Source: an uncultured Oscillospiraceae bacterium (GTDB lineage: Bacteria > Bacillota > Clostridia > Oscillospirales > Oscillospiraceae). Taken from it: a stretch of DNA of 64,000 bases. The notes below the pieces were generated by a model that made no database searches, had not been told where the DNA came from, and was given only the letters and a program-made list of their open reading frames with translations. This document shows, piece by piece, positions 33,481-41,908 of this stretch; the first letter of the stretch is position 1; every line of letters starts with the position of its first letter. The stretch is taken from the NCBI GenBank assembly GCA_902478785.1, contig CABSMJ010000008.1:51538-115537 (forward strand), given 5' to 3'. Both the position numbers and the translations under genes were made by a program.

Positions 33481-34235
33481 TCACTGAGGGTCCGCTTCAT
33501 ACAGCATCCGGCTGATCTCCCCACAGACGGCGTAGATTCCGTAGGCGCCCTTGGTGGCGCTGGCGCCGCTGGTCAGCACCATCACGCCGCTCTTTGTGGT
33601 GGGGTTGTAGGAGATCAGGTTGTAGACGCCGTAGGCGCTGCCGGTGTGGTAGTGGGGGTGACATCATAGCCCAGATACCGGGCGGCGGAGGCCAGCAGCA
33701 CGGCCATCTGCTGACGGGTCAGCAGTTCTTCCGGGTGAAAGCTCCCGTCGCCGTAGCCGGAGACCAGGTGCTGGGCGCCGGCCCAGGACACCGCCTGATA
33801 GTAATAGCTCCCGGGCTGTACGTCCGTATAGACCGGCGTCTCCTCCCAGGCCAGATCCGGCTCCAGCAGGCGGGCCAGCATGGTGGTGAACATGGCCCGG
33901 GTCACGGTCTGCCCGTTTCCAAACACGCCAAGCCAAGGGATGCCCCGAAGCAGTCTCGCCTGCTCACACCAGTTCAGAGCCGGATAGAACCAGTCCCCTT
34001 CGCTCACGTCACCATAGGCGACAGGCGCTTCCTCCTCCGGGACAGCCTGCGTGTCCCCTGTCTGGTCCCCCTCTTCGGGAGCGGTCTGGGGCTCCTGGGT
34101 TGGCGCTTCCATCTGAACGGTCTCCTCTTCCGGCACCTGGGTGTCCTGCGTCGGTTCTGCCGCCTGCGCGGTCAGGCTCAGGCACAGCACGGCACCTGTC
34201 AGGCAGCACAGGGTCCGTCTCCACGACTTTGGCAT
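33481..34235 (-). pseudogene. Broken SLH-domain protein joined out of frame to a serine-hydrolase C-terminus
   Basis: The first part (34235 to about 33663) encodes a signal peptide (LTGAVLCLSLTAQAAEP), an acidic Pro/Thr/Gln linker and two S-layer-homology repeats (YGDVSEGDWFYPALNW; YTDVQPGSYYYQAVSW). That frame then meets unrelated codons and stops near 33615. From about 33660 to a TGA at 33481 a different frame encodes about 56 residues, starting PHYHTGSAYGVYN. This is like the end of beta-lactamase-type serine hydrolases with their HTG triad motif. SLH-plus-hydrolase proteins exist, so an internal deletion that removed the catalytic Ser and Tyr region and shifted frame is the likeliest history. 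Confidence 0.65.
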
Positions 34236-34291
34236 TTGTTCCTCATCTCTTTCTCCTGTTCTTTTCGCCTGTCTCTAAAGGAAAAAGCCCC

Positions 34292-34350
34292 CACATGCTC
34301 ACTGGGCTATGGAGATGGCAACATCCATCCCATAGCCCAGTGAGCATGTG
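34292..34350 (-). terminator. Long hairpin, probable terminator of the reductase operon
   Basis: A 21-base perfect repeat (34292-34312 with 34330-34350) extends inward to about 26 pairs with one bulge and a 6-base loop. On the minus strand it is followed by GGGGGCTTTTT. It lies 180 bases after the reductase stop codon, farther than most terminators. Confidence 0.6.
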
Positions 34351-34529
34351 CATATTCAATATGGAAGGCAGCCGCTCCCTCCGGTGATCTCCGGAGCCCC
34401 AGGGCTGCTTCAGCGGAGTGTCAGCCTTCGGCGGTTATGTCCCCAGAGACAATCTCTCCTTATCCTATCAGAGAGAGATATGGGAAAAGCAACCAAAATG
34501 TACTAGGCGGCCTGTGCAGGTCCGCTGCT

Positions 34530-36521
34530 TTACAGATTTCTCGTGATCTCGTAGGCGGCGTTGACCTGGCTGGCGATGCTGCCGATGCCGTTGCCGGCCA
34601 CGATCTCATAGACCTCCATGTCGGTGCCGTAGAGGGCCTCGTACATGGACTTTCTGGCCCGGAAGCCGATGGCGATGATAACATTGTCCGCCTCGATGGG
34701 CACCAGCTCGCCGCTCTTGCTCTTGAGCACGCAGCCCTGGTCGTTGATGCTCGCCAGCATGTGGCCCATGTACTTCTTGACGCCGTGGAGGTCCAGCAGC
34801 TCGTTGAGCATCCAGCGGGTCTGGAAGGGCACGCCGTCGGGGTCGTTGGAGAGGATGTCGTCCAGACCGTCCACCAGGACGATCTCCTTGCCCTCCTCCT
34901 TGGCCATGTCATAGGCCATCTCAGCCCCCACCAGGCCGGCGCCGATGATGGCCACCTTCTGGCCCACGGTCCGCTTGCCGGAGAGCACATCCGTGCAGGA
35001 GACGGCCTTGGGGTGGTCGATGCCGGGGATGCTGCGGGGCATGACGGCGTCGGCGCCGATGGAGAAGATCACCGCGTCGGCACCGCTGGCGCGGATGTCC
35101 TCCGGCGTCATCTCCGTGCCCAGCTTCACCGTGATGCCCAGGTCCTTGAGTTCCTGGGCATACCACTTGGCCAGGTTGCGGATGTCCTGTTTGAACTTGT
35201 GCACTCCGGCGTCAAAGAGACGGCCGCCCAGTTTGTCGGAGCGCTCCACAAGGGTGACGCTGTGGCCTCTGGTGGCCGCGGTCCGGGCGGCCTCCATGCC
35301 GCCTACGCCGCCGCCCACCACCAGCACCTTCTTGGGCTGCACCGCTCGAGTCAGGGGATACTGGCCCGGCCGCATGCCGATGGGGTTTACCGCGCAGGTG
35401 GCGGAGACCTTGGAGAAGGAGGAGGCCATGCAGTTGCCGCAGGCGATGCAGGGGTGGATCTTGTCCGGACGGCCCCGCATGAGCTTCTGGGGATAGGCGC
35501 CGTCCGCCAGGCCGGCTCTTCCCAGGGCCACGCCGTCGATCTCGCCGTTGGCGATGGCCTGCTCACACAGCTCCGGGTCGTTCATCTTGCCGGCCACGAA
35601 GACGGGGATGGAGACGTGCTTCTTGATCTCCTTGGCCAGCTTGATGTTGTAGCCCTTGTCCATATAGGCCGGGGCCACGGCGTAGTAGAAGGAGTCGTAG
35701 ATGCCGGAGTTGCAGTCCAGCATGTCATAGCCATAGGACTCCAGGAGCTTTGCGATCTCACAGGCCTCCTCGATGGTCCGGCCCGCCTCCTCGTCGCCGA
35801 AGAGGGAGGGCTTGTGGAAGCCCTTGATGTAGGACTTCATGCCCATGCGGATGGACACCGGGAAGTCCTGGCCGCACTCGGCCTTGATGCCCTCCACGAT
35901 CTCCTTATGGACCCGCAGGCGGTTCTCCAGGGACCCGCCGTACTCGTCCTCCCGGAAGTTGCAAAGGGCCATGGCGAACTGATCCAGCAGGTAGCCCCAG
36001 TGCATGGCGTGAACCTCCACGCCGTCAAAGCCGGCGTCCTTGGCCATCTTGGCGGTCTTGACCATGTAGCGGATCTTGGTGTGGATCTCCTCCACGGTGA
36101 TGGGCTCGCAGATCTCGCTGGGATCTGCGTACCTAGGGATGGGCGAGGGGGCCTTCTGGCCGGGCTTTTGTCTGCCGTGGCCGAAGCCCAGCTGCATAAA
36201 GACCTTGGTGCCGTAGGCGTGGATCCGCTCCACCAGGCGGCACGCAGACTCTCTCCACACGGACGGCGCGTAGGCCGGCGGAATGGGGCCGTTGATCAGG
36301 TCCGGCTTCTGGGCCTCCATATCCACGATGATGCTGCCCATCACGATGAGGCCAAAGCCACCCCGGGCTCTTTCCAGATAGTACTCGATGGTGTTGTCCG
36401 TATACTCCCCTTTGGGACCGCCCATGCTGCCGGTGCCCATGGGCGCCAGGGCATAGCGGTTCCGAATCTGAACCTTGCCGATGTTCAGCGGGGTAAAGGA
36501 ATGGGGATATTTTGTAGCCAT
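34530..36521 (-). CDS. Old-yellow-enzyme/2,4-dienoyl-CoA-reductase-type flavin oxidoreductase, 663 aa
   Basis: A three-part enzyme that reduces activated C=C bonds with NADH via FMN, a 4Fe-4S cluster and FAD (family of FadH, 2-enoate reductase, BaiCD). A TIM barrel (1-365) has APMGTGSMGG and the active-site pair in EVHAMHWGYLLDQF. The cluster motif CIACGNC...C is near residue 370. The NAD(P)/FAD halves follow (VLVVGGGVGGMEAA; VAIIGAGLVGAEMA). The cluster spacing is C-x2-C-x2-C-x11-C rather than the usual C-x2-C-x3-C-x11-C. AGAGG precedes the ATG. It closes an operon of MFS transporter and two alcohol dehydrogenases; the natural substrate is unknown. Confidence 0.88.
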   Translation of the reverse strand: MATKYPHSFTPLNIGKVQIRNRYALAPMGTGSMGGPKGEYTDNTIEYYLERARGGFGLIVMGSIIVDMEAQKPDLINGPIPPAYAPSVWRESACRLVERIHAYGTKVFMQLGFGHGRQKPGQKAPSPIPRYADPSEICEPITVEEIHTKIRYMVKTAKMAKDAGFDGVEVHAMHWGYLLDQFAMALCNFREDEYGGSLENRLRVHKEIVEGIKAECGQDFPVSIRMGMKSYIKGFHKPSLFGDEEAGRTIEEACEIAKLLESYGYDMLDCNSGIYDSFYYAVAPAYMDKGYNIKLAKEIKKHVSIPVFVAGKMNDPELCEQAIANGEIDGVALGRAGLADGAYPQKLMRGRPDKIHPCIACGNCMASSFSKVSATCAVNPIGMRPGQYPLTRAVQPKKVLVVGGGVGGMEAARTAATRGHSVTLVERSDKLGGRLFDAGVHKFKQDIRNLAKWYAQELKDLGITVKLGTEMTPEDIRASGADAVIFSIGADAVMPRSIPGIDHPKAVSCTDVLSGKRTVGQKVAIIGAGLVGAEMAYDMAKEEGKEIVLVDGLDDILSNDPDGVPFQTRWMLNELLDLHGVKKYMGHMLASINDQGCVLKSKSGELVPIEADNVIIAIGFRARKSMYEALYGTDMEVYEIVAGNGIGSIASQVNAAYEITRNL

Positions 36522-36588
36522 ATATAACCTCTTTTCGCTGCTCGTTGCCGCCTGCCCTTTGGCAGGCGTGTACCTTTGGGGTAGGGGA

Positions 36589-37767
36589 TCACTCCTTGAT
36601 GTACTTGGCCAGAGCTCTTCTGTAAATGGTATAGATGTCGTCTCTGGTCAGCTCCTCCGGGTTGGACTCGATCCGCCAGGTCTGCTGGGCCATGAACTGA
36701 TCGGACCACTTCTGGATCTCCTCGTCGGTGACCTCCAGCTCCACGTCCCGGTTGGTCAGGGCCCGGACATAGTCGGCGAACTCATCGGAGGTCTTGAAGC
36801 CGCAGTCGGTGATGACCTCCTGGATCAGGGACTGGTCCTTGAAGTTCTTCAGCCACTCGCCCAGGAACACACCGCAGGACAGGCCGTGGCAGATGTCATA
36901 GTAGTGGGACAGGGGATAGCCCATGCCGTGGGGGATGCAGGTGCAGGACTGCATGAAGGCGATGCCCTGGATCATGGAGGCCAGAGCGATCTTGTCATAG
37001 TCCTCCGCGGTCAGCGTATCGTTGAGCAGATTGTCCTTGAACTCGGCAAAGAGCTGGAAGGCGATCTTGGAGATGCCCTGGTTCATGATGTTGGCCGCCG
37101 CATAGAGGTGATCCTTCCGGCGGATGAAGCTCTCCACGCCGTGGGCCAGGGCATCGATGACGCCGGTGTCCAGCAAGAACAGCGGGGAATCCTCGATATA
37201 CCGGGGGTCCACGAAGGACACCACGGGATACAGCCACTGGTTCATGGCGATCTTGGTGTGGATGTCGTTGCGGGTCAGCACTGCGCCGCCGGTGACCTCC
37301 GAGCCGGTGCCTGCGGTGGTGGGCAGGGTCAGGACAGGGATGTCGCACATGTTGCGGTAGTTATCATAGGGCTTGCCGTGGCCGAAGAAGATGTCGATAG
37401 CGGACTTTTCCGGATCCTTGCGCTTGCCGTCGGTCAGCTGAGCCAGGGCCTTGGCCGCGTCCAGAGAGGAGCCGCCGCCGATGCCCACGATGAAGTCCGC
37501 ATGGAAGTCCTTGGTCTTCTCGTACATCTCCTCGATGTTCTCCACCGGGGGATTGGGAATGGTGAAGTCGATGACCATATAGGCGATGCCCTTGGCGTCG
37601 AAGATCTCCTTGACGTCCTCCAGGCCCAGGTTGGGGCAGCCCTCAGCGAACTTACTGGTGACGATGACGGCCTTCTTGCCGAAGTCGTCGAACACCTCCT
37701 GGTGCTCCTTCACCGCGTTTCTGCCGTAGTACAGGCAGGTCTGTGTATCAAATCTGAAACCATCCAT
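36589..37767 (-). CDS. Iron-containing alcohol dehydrogenase, 392 aa
   Basis: A Fe-ADH-family oxidoreductase, NAD(P)-dependent. GIGGGSSLDAAKALA near residue 95 binds the cofactor. The metal ligands lie in GVIDALAHGVESF (His) and IPHGMGYPLSHYYDICHG (two His), with an upstream Asp. The length is typical. It lies 67 bases before the reductase gene and 57 after the second Fe-ADH gene, all one direction. Only moderately similar to the neighbouring Fe-ADH; it belongs to a different subgroup (butanol/1,3-propanediol-type). Confidence 0.92.
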   Translation of the reverse strand: MDGFRFDTQTCLYYGRNAVKEHQEVFDDFGKKAVIVTSKFAEGCPNLGLEDVKEIFDAKGIAYMVIDFTIPNPPVENIEEMYEKTKDFHADFIVGIGGGSSLDAAKALAQLTDGKRKDPEKSAIDIFFGHGKPYDNYRNMCDIPVLTLPTTAGTGSEVTGGAVLTRNDIHTKIAMNQWLYPVVSFVDPRYIEDSPLFLLDTGVIDALAHGVESFIRRKDHLYAAANIMNQGISKIAFQLFAEFKDNLLNDTLTAEDYDKIALASMIQGIAFMQSCTCIPHGMGYPLSHYYDICHGLSCGVFLGEWLKNFKDQSLIQEVITDCGFKTSDEFADYVRALTNRDVELEVTDEEIQKWSDQFMAQQTWRIESNPEELTRDDIYTIYRRALAKYIKE

Positions 37768-37824
37768 TGTTCAATGCTCCAATCTTAAAATAATAGAATT
37801 TCTCCGATTCTTGACAGAGGTCCG

Positions 37825-39027
37825 TTACCATGCCAGCATCAGGAAGTCCAGCAGCTCCTGCTTGTCGTGGAGGGGCTTGAACCAGGTGCTGGCGTCCACA
37901 CGCTCCCACACCTCGTCGGCGCACTGGGCCACCAGCTCCTGGGACACCTTCTCCCGGGACTGGCTCAGCCGGGTGGGCACGCCCAGCTCCTCCATGAATG
38001 CCTCGAAGCGCCGGATGCCCTCCTGGGCCGCCGCCATGTCGCTCAGGGCAGGGTCCACGCCCCACACGTTCTTGGCCCATCTGGCAAAGCGGTAGGCAGT
38101 CTGGTCGTTCAGGGCGTACTTGAACCAGGCCAGGGACACGATGGCGATCCCCGCGCCGTGGGGGAAGCCGAAGTAGTTGCCCACCACGCGCTCCGTGGCG
38201 TGGATGTTGCCCACGAAGTTCCGACCCTGGTCGGACAGGTGGGCGATGGACAGCTGGGCCGCCCACAAAAGCTCCGCTCTGGACTCATAGGCGTGGGGGA
38301 CCAGCATGACCTTTCTGCCGTGCTCCACGCAGGTGCGCTGGATGGCCTCGGAGATGCCGTCCTGCATGCTGCCGGCGCTGTGGCTGAAATAGCCCTCATA
38401 GGAGTGGGACATAATGTCCAGGATGCCGCAGGCGGTCTGGAAGGGGGGCACGGTGTAGGTGTAGGTGGGGTCTGTGAACACAGCCACCGGCCGCAAGGCG
38501 TCGGAGCGGTAATCCAGCTTCATGTTCTTGTCGTGGTTGGCGATCACCGCCACGTTGGAGACCTCCGAGCCGCTGGCGGCGATGGTAGGGATGGTGATGA
38601 GGGGCAAGACGCCCTCCTCCTTTTTCCCCTGGGTGGAGAGGGACTCCAGTTTGTCCGCCGCCTCAAAGACCTCCCAGCAGCTTCCTTCATAGGTGGCGGT
38701 CAGACACAGGGCCTTGGCAGAGTCGATGGTGCTGCCGCCGCCCAGGGCGATGACCACATCCGCGCCCACCTGCCGGAACAGGGCTCTTGCCTTGTCGATG
38801 GTGCTGTGTCTGGGGTTGGGCTCGATGCCGGTGAAGTCCGTGACGGTGATGCCCTTCTCCCCGCACACCCGGTGGATCAGGTCGTAGGCACCGGACACAG
38901 TGGCCGGGATCTCATCGTAGATGAAAAAGGCCTTGGTGCCGTAGTTCAGGATCTCGTCGGCGATGCCGGCCACCACGCCCTTGCCGTAGTGGAATTTGGT
39001 GCTGAGCTGAAAGTAAAAATCGTTCAT
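37825..39027 (-). CDS. Iron-containing alcohol dehydrogenase, YqhD/BDH type, 400 aa
   Basis: A Fe-ADH with cofactor motif ALGGGSTIDSAKAL near residue 96. Metal ligands are in DIMSHSYEGYFSH and in NIHATERVVGNYFGFPHGAG; the latter resembles NADPH-dependent butanol dehydrogenases and YqhD aldehyde reductases. AGAGGACCT precedes the ATG. Together with the other Fe-ADH and the ene-reductase it would turn an unsaturated aldehyde or alcohol into a saturated one, or the reverse. Confidence 0.92.
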   Translation of the reverse strand: MNDFYFQLSTKFHYGKGVVAGIADEILNYGTKAFFIYDEIPATVSGAYDLIHRVCGEKGITVTDFTGIEPNPRHSTIDKARALFRQVGADVVIALGGGSTIDSAKALCLTATYEGSCWEVFEAADKLESLSTQGKKEEGVLPLITIPTIAASGSEVSNVAVIANHDKNMKLDYRSDALRPVAVFTDPTYTYTVPPFQTACGILDIMSHSYEGYFSHSAGSMQDGISEAIQRTCVEHGRKVMLVPHAYESRAELLWAAQLSIAHLSDQGRNFVGNIHATERVVGNYFGFPHGAGIAIVSLAWFKYALNDQTAYRFARWAKNVWGVDPALSDMAAAQEGIRRFEAFMEELGVPTRLSQSREKVSQELVAQCADEVWERVDASTWFKPLHDKQELLDFLMLAW

Positions 39028-39076
39028 AGGTCCTCTCTTTTCCGTTCTTAGATCTGACGGGTCTGCCCGGCGGTCT

Positions 39077-40336
39077 TTACACCGCCTGCTTCTTCTTATC
39101 CGGGTTGAACACCACGAAGATCACGATGGCCACCACCATGCAGGCCACCAGGATGATGGAGCCGGCCATGAGCTGGGTCCGCATGCCGCCGCCCAGGGCG
39201 CCGGAGATGGCCGCCAGGACATAGGTGGCAAAGAAGGCACCGGAATTGGCCAGGCCCCACACCACTGTGGAGGAGATGGGCGCGAAGTTTTCCGGCACAT
39301 AGTTCAGGGCCTTGGAGTAGATGGTGCTGTGGGCGATGCTGGTGCCGAAGGCCACAAAGAAGGCCGCGGCGTAGACGCCCCAGATGGAGTGGATGTTGAG
39401 CATGCACAGCATGGCGATGGCACCCAGAAGGTAGCCGCAGGGGATCATCCAGCTCTTGAGCACCTTGGACCAGAAGGGGTACAGGAACGTCATGATAATC
39501 AGAGTGAACCGAACCAGAGAGGTGGCGTTACCCGCCTGGGCCGCGTTGCCGAAGCCGTTGTCGTTGATCCAGGTGGAGACGTTGGTGTAGTAGGCGTTGA
39601 GGCCGATGTAGAACACACAGTGGAGGATGCCGATAGCAGCCACGATGCCGATGACCTTCTTGGGGATTTCAGAGAACTTCACGTTGGGCTTTTCCGCCTG
39701 GGCGTTTGCCGCTGCCCGCTCCGCTCTGGCGGCCTTGTCATCCCGGTAGCCAGACTTCTTGATCATCACATAGAACACTGCGGTGGTCAGGAAGCAGTAC
39801 AGGCCCAGCAGATAGGCATAGGGCCAGTTAGCGCCGTTGTTGGTGGCGGCGATCCGGCCGCTGATGAGCAGGATGAAGAAGGCGCCAAAGTTGTTGGTCA
39901 CGTTGTAGGAGGCGATCCGGCCGGCCCGGTCCTCCTCATCAAAGTTCTCACCGATGATGAGATTCATCAGCGGTGCGAAGCTGCCCATGGCAAAGCCGCC
40001 GAACACCACCGCCACGTAGTACAGTTCAAAGGGCCCGTGGGCCAGACCGTTGGCAAAGAAGATCAGGGAGAAGGCGCCCATGCTGAGCATGACCAGCACC
40101 AAAAGCTTGGTCTTGTCAAATTTCATGGCGATGGGGCCCATAGCAAACGTTGCGATCAGGCCAAAGAGCGTAGGGAGCGTGGTCAGAGATTTGACCGTGT
40201 AATCCGCCACCTCCGGATAGCTGGCCATGATGTTGGCCACCACATTCTGGGTGATCATGTACATCAGGATGGACGTGACATAGAAATTCAAGGTATATGA
40301 GATCATCTTCTGACGCTTTGTCATTTTTTTACCCAC
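39077..40336 (-). CDS. MFS transporter, 419 aa
   Basis: A major-facilitator protein with twelve predicted helices and a central cytoplasmic loop at about 195-225 rich in Ala, Lys and Glu. GTG at 40336 is the likely start, because AGGAGGG is 6 bases upstream; the ATG at 40324 is alternative. The first gene after a good promoter in an operon with two Fe-ADHs and the ene-reductase. It lacks motifs that would identify a substrate; import of the compound reduced by the operon is inferred. Confidence 0.88.
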   Translation of the reverse strand: MGKKMTKRQKMISYTLNFYVTSILMYMITQNVVANIMASYPEVADYTVKSLTTLPTLFGLIATFAMGPIAMKFDKTKLLVLVMLSMGAFSLIFFANGLAHGPFELYYVAVVFGGFAMGSFAPLMNLIIGENFDEEDRAGRIASYNVTNNFGAFFILLISGRIAATNNGANWPYAYLLGLYCFLTTAVFYVMIKKSGYRDDKAARAERAAANAQAEKPNVKFSEIPKKVIGIVAAIGILHCVFYIGLNAYYTNVSTWINDNGFGNAAQAGNATSLVRFTLIIMTFLYPFWSKVLKSWMIPCGYLLGAIAMLCMLNIHSIWGVYAAAFFVAFGTSIAHSTIYSKALNYVPENFAPISSTVVWGLANSGAFFATYVLAAISGALGGGMRTQLMAGSIILVACMVVAIVIFVVFNPDKKKQAV

Positions 40337-40455
40337 TGGAATCCCTCCTAAAATAAAAAACCAGATTTGGCTTGTTCCACTTTTCAATCCCACATTCCGG
40401 GTGTCGCGATCACCTGAAATGTGCTGACAAAAGTTTAACAACCCTTGCTGACTCT

Positions 40456-40485
40456 ATTGTACCGAAGGCCCCCATTTCTGTCCAA
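40456..40485 (-). promoter_or_regulatory. Promoter of the MFS/Fe-ADH/ene-reductase operon
   Basis: Minus strand TTGGAC (40485-40480), an 18-base spacer and TACAAT (40461-40456), about 113 bases before the GTG start. Confidence 0.6.
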
Positions 40486-40593
40486 TTCAACTAATTTAAC
40501 GCCGGAATCGAAAATTTATATGCTGAAAAAATCGTCTCTCCCCTCTCCCGCCGCCAGGCGGAAGGCACCTCCCTTTTCCCCCAAAAAGTGCGC

Positions 40594-40635
40594 AAAAGGG
40601 AGCGGGATGCCCCAAGGGCATTCCGCTCCCTTTTT
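40594..40635 (-). terminator. Intrinsic terminator after the LysR gene
   Basis: A stem of about 19 pairs with one wobble (40594-40612 with 40616-40634) and a 3-base loop, ending in TTTT on the minus strand, 27 bases after the LysR stop. Confidence 0.88.
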
Positions 40636-40661
40636 GTATGTTCATGGCCGACGGTCCGGGC

Positions 40662-41564
40662 TTAAAAAATCAGCTCCGAGCCCTTTCTCTGGGCCAGCTG
40701 GAGATAGTAGTCCCGCACGTACAGCACGGCTCCCGACAGCTTCTGCTTGTTGGTCCAGGACAGGTACAGGGGCATGATGGCCAGGTCGTCGTCCACCGGG
40801 ACCTTGCGCACAAAGCGCTCGTCCAGGGCCACGTCGCAGGACAGGGCAAGCCCTTTGCCGTTCATCACCGCCAGCTGCTGGGCCGTCCAGTCCGCCTCAT
40901 ACTGGATTCTGGGGGAGACTCCTCTGGCCTTGAGCATCTCCTTGATGCGCTGGTCCATGTTGCTGTTGGCGTCGATCTGGACCAGCTGGGTGTCCTTCAA
41001 GTCCTCCACCCGCACGCTCTCCCGCCCGGCGTAGGGGTGGTCGGCGGGTGCGATGAGGAAGATGCGATGCTCTGCGATCTTCACGCTCTCGCAGCCGTTT
41101 CCGATGTTCCCTGCGGACAAGACCAGGTCGCACTTGCCGTCCAGCAGCAGCTGCCGGAAGTCCACCCAGTTGTGGGATACCAGCGTCTGGAACTCGATCT
41201 CGTTGCCCGGGTTGTCCTCCTTGAAATAGGCCAGCAGAGCCGGCACCGCGGAGAACACGATGCTGTGGAAAAAGCCCAGGCGGATCGTGCCGTGCAGGGG
41301 GCTTTTCATGCTGGCGATTCGGTTCTTGCCCTCCTCGATGAGGCGGATGCCGTCCGCCACGAAGGGGTACAGCGCCTCGCCGTACATGGTCAGTTCGATC
41401 TTCTTGTTGGGACGACGGATAAAAAGCGAGATGTCCAGCTCGCTCTCCAGCTCATGGATGGCGTAGCTGAGGGTGGACTGTGAAATGTACAGATTGCTGG
41501 CCGCCTCCGTAAAATTCTTGGTCTTGACGATCTCCATGAAATAGCGCAGCTGTGCCAGTGTCAT
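40662..41564 (-). CDS. LysR-family transcriptional regulator, 300 aa
   Basis: An N-terminal winged helix (1-60) has LRYFMEIVKTKNFTEAASNLYISQSTLSYAIHELE-type sequence (quoted in parts: NFTEAASNLYISQSTLS). The effector domain is at about 90-300. GGGAG lies upstream of the ATG. It lies between the MFS/alcohol-dehydrogenase operon downstream and the TRAP genes upstream, all on the minus strand. LysR proteins usually act on an adjacent operon, so either neighbour may be the target. Its start codon is 49 bases from the end of the small TRAP-linked gene, so it could also be co-transcribed. Confidence 0.93.
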   Translation of the reverse strand: MTLAQLRYFMEIVKTKNFTEAASNLYISQSTLSYAIHELESELDISLFIRRPNKKIELTMYGEALYPFVADGIRLIEEGKNRIASMKSPLHGTIRLGFFHSIVFSAVPALLAYFKEDNPGNEIEFQTLVSHNWVDFRQLLLDGKCDLVLSAGNIGNGCESVKIAEHRIFLIAPADHPYAGRESVRVEDLKDTQLVQIDANSNMDQRIKEMLKARGVSPRIQYEADWTAQQLAVMNGKGLALSCDVALDERFVRKVPVDDDLAIMPLYLSWTNKQKLSGAVLYVRDYYLQLAQRKGSELIF

Positions 41565-41612
41565 TTCCCCAACTCCCTTTGTAATCTTTTTTCAGCCCTC
41601 GCCGGTCAGCCC

Positions 41613-41897
41613 TCACTTCTCCTCTTTTTTTCTGGGATGCTTGGGGAGGTCCAGCCGGAACAGCAGCTCCCCTTTCAAGTAAAGATGCAGCATCCCGTCA
41701 AAGGACAGCAGAATCCCCCCATAGTAGACCAGGGGGAAGACCCTGCCGCTGACCACCTGATGGATGGCCACAGACCCGGGCTGACCGATGATCAGCGCCG
41801 TCACATAGGCAAGTGCTGCAAGAAAGCATACCACCAACAGGACGCTCATGCCATAGGCAAATATCATTTGGGTGGCTTTGATACACGTTTTCCGCAT
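41613..41897 (-). CDS. Small two-helix membrane protein next to a TRAP permease, 94 aa
   Basis: It has a hydrophobic helix at about 14-38 and a second at about 53-72. A charged tail ends in KHPRKKEEK. AGGAGG lies 7 bases before the ATG at 41897. It follows the TRAP large-permease gene by 11 bases. Standard TRAP systems have a four-helix DctQ subunit of about 160 residues and a binding protein; neither is present, so this protein may take the place of DctQ. No family recognised. Confidence 0.65.
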   Translation of the reverse strand: MRKTCIKATQMIFAYGMSVLLVVCFLAALAYVTALIIGQPGSVAIHQVVSGRVFPLVYYGGILLSFDGMLHLYLKGELLFRLDLPKHPRKKEEK

Positions 41898-41908
41898 CCC
41901 GTCTCCTC

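Noticed and set aside
34437..39051. Long plus-strand frames (696, 437 and 394 residues) opposite the reductase and alcohol dehydrogenases
   Set aside because: Antisense shadows; the minus-strand products have complete family motifs and good starts.
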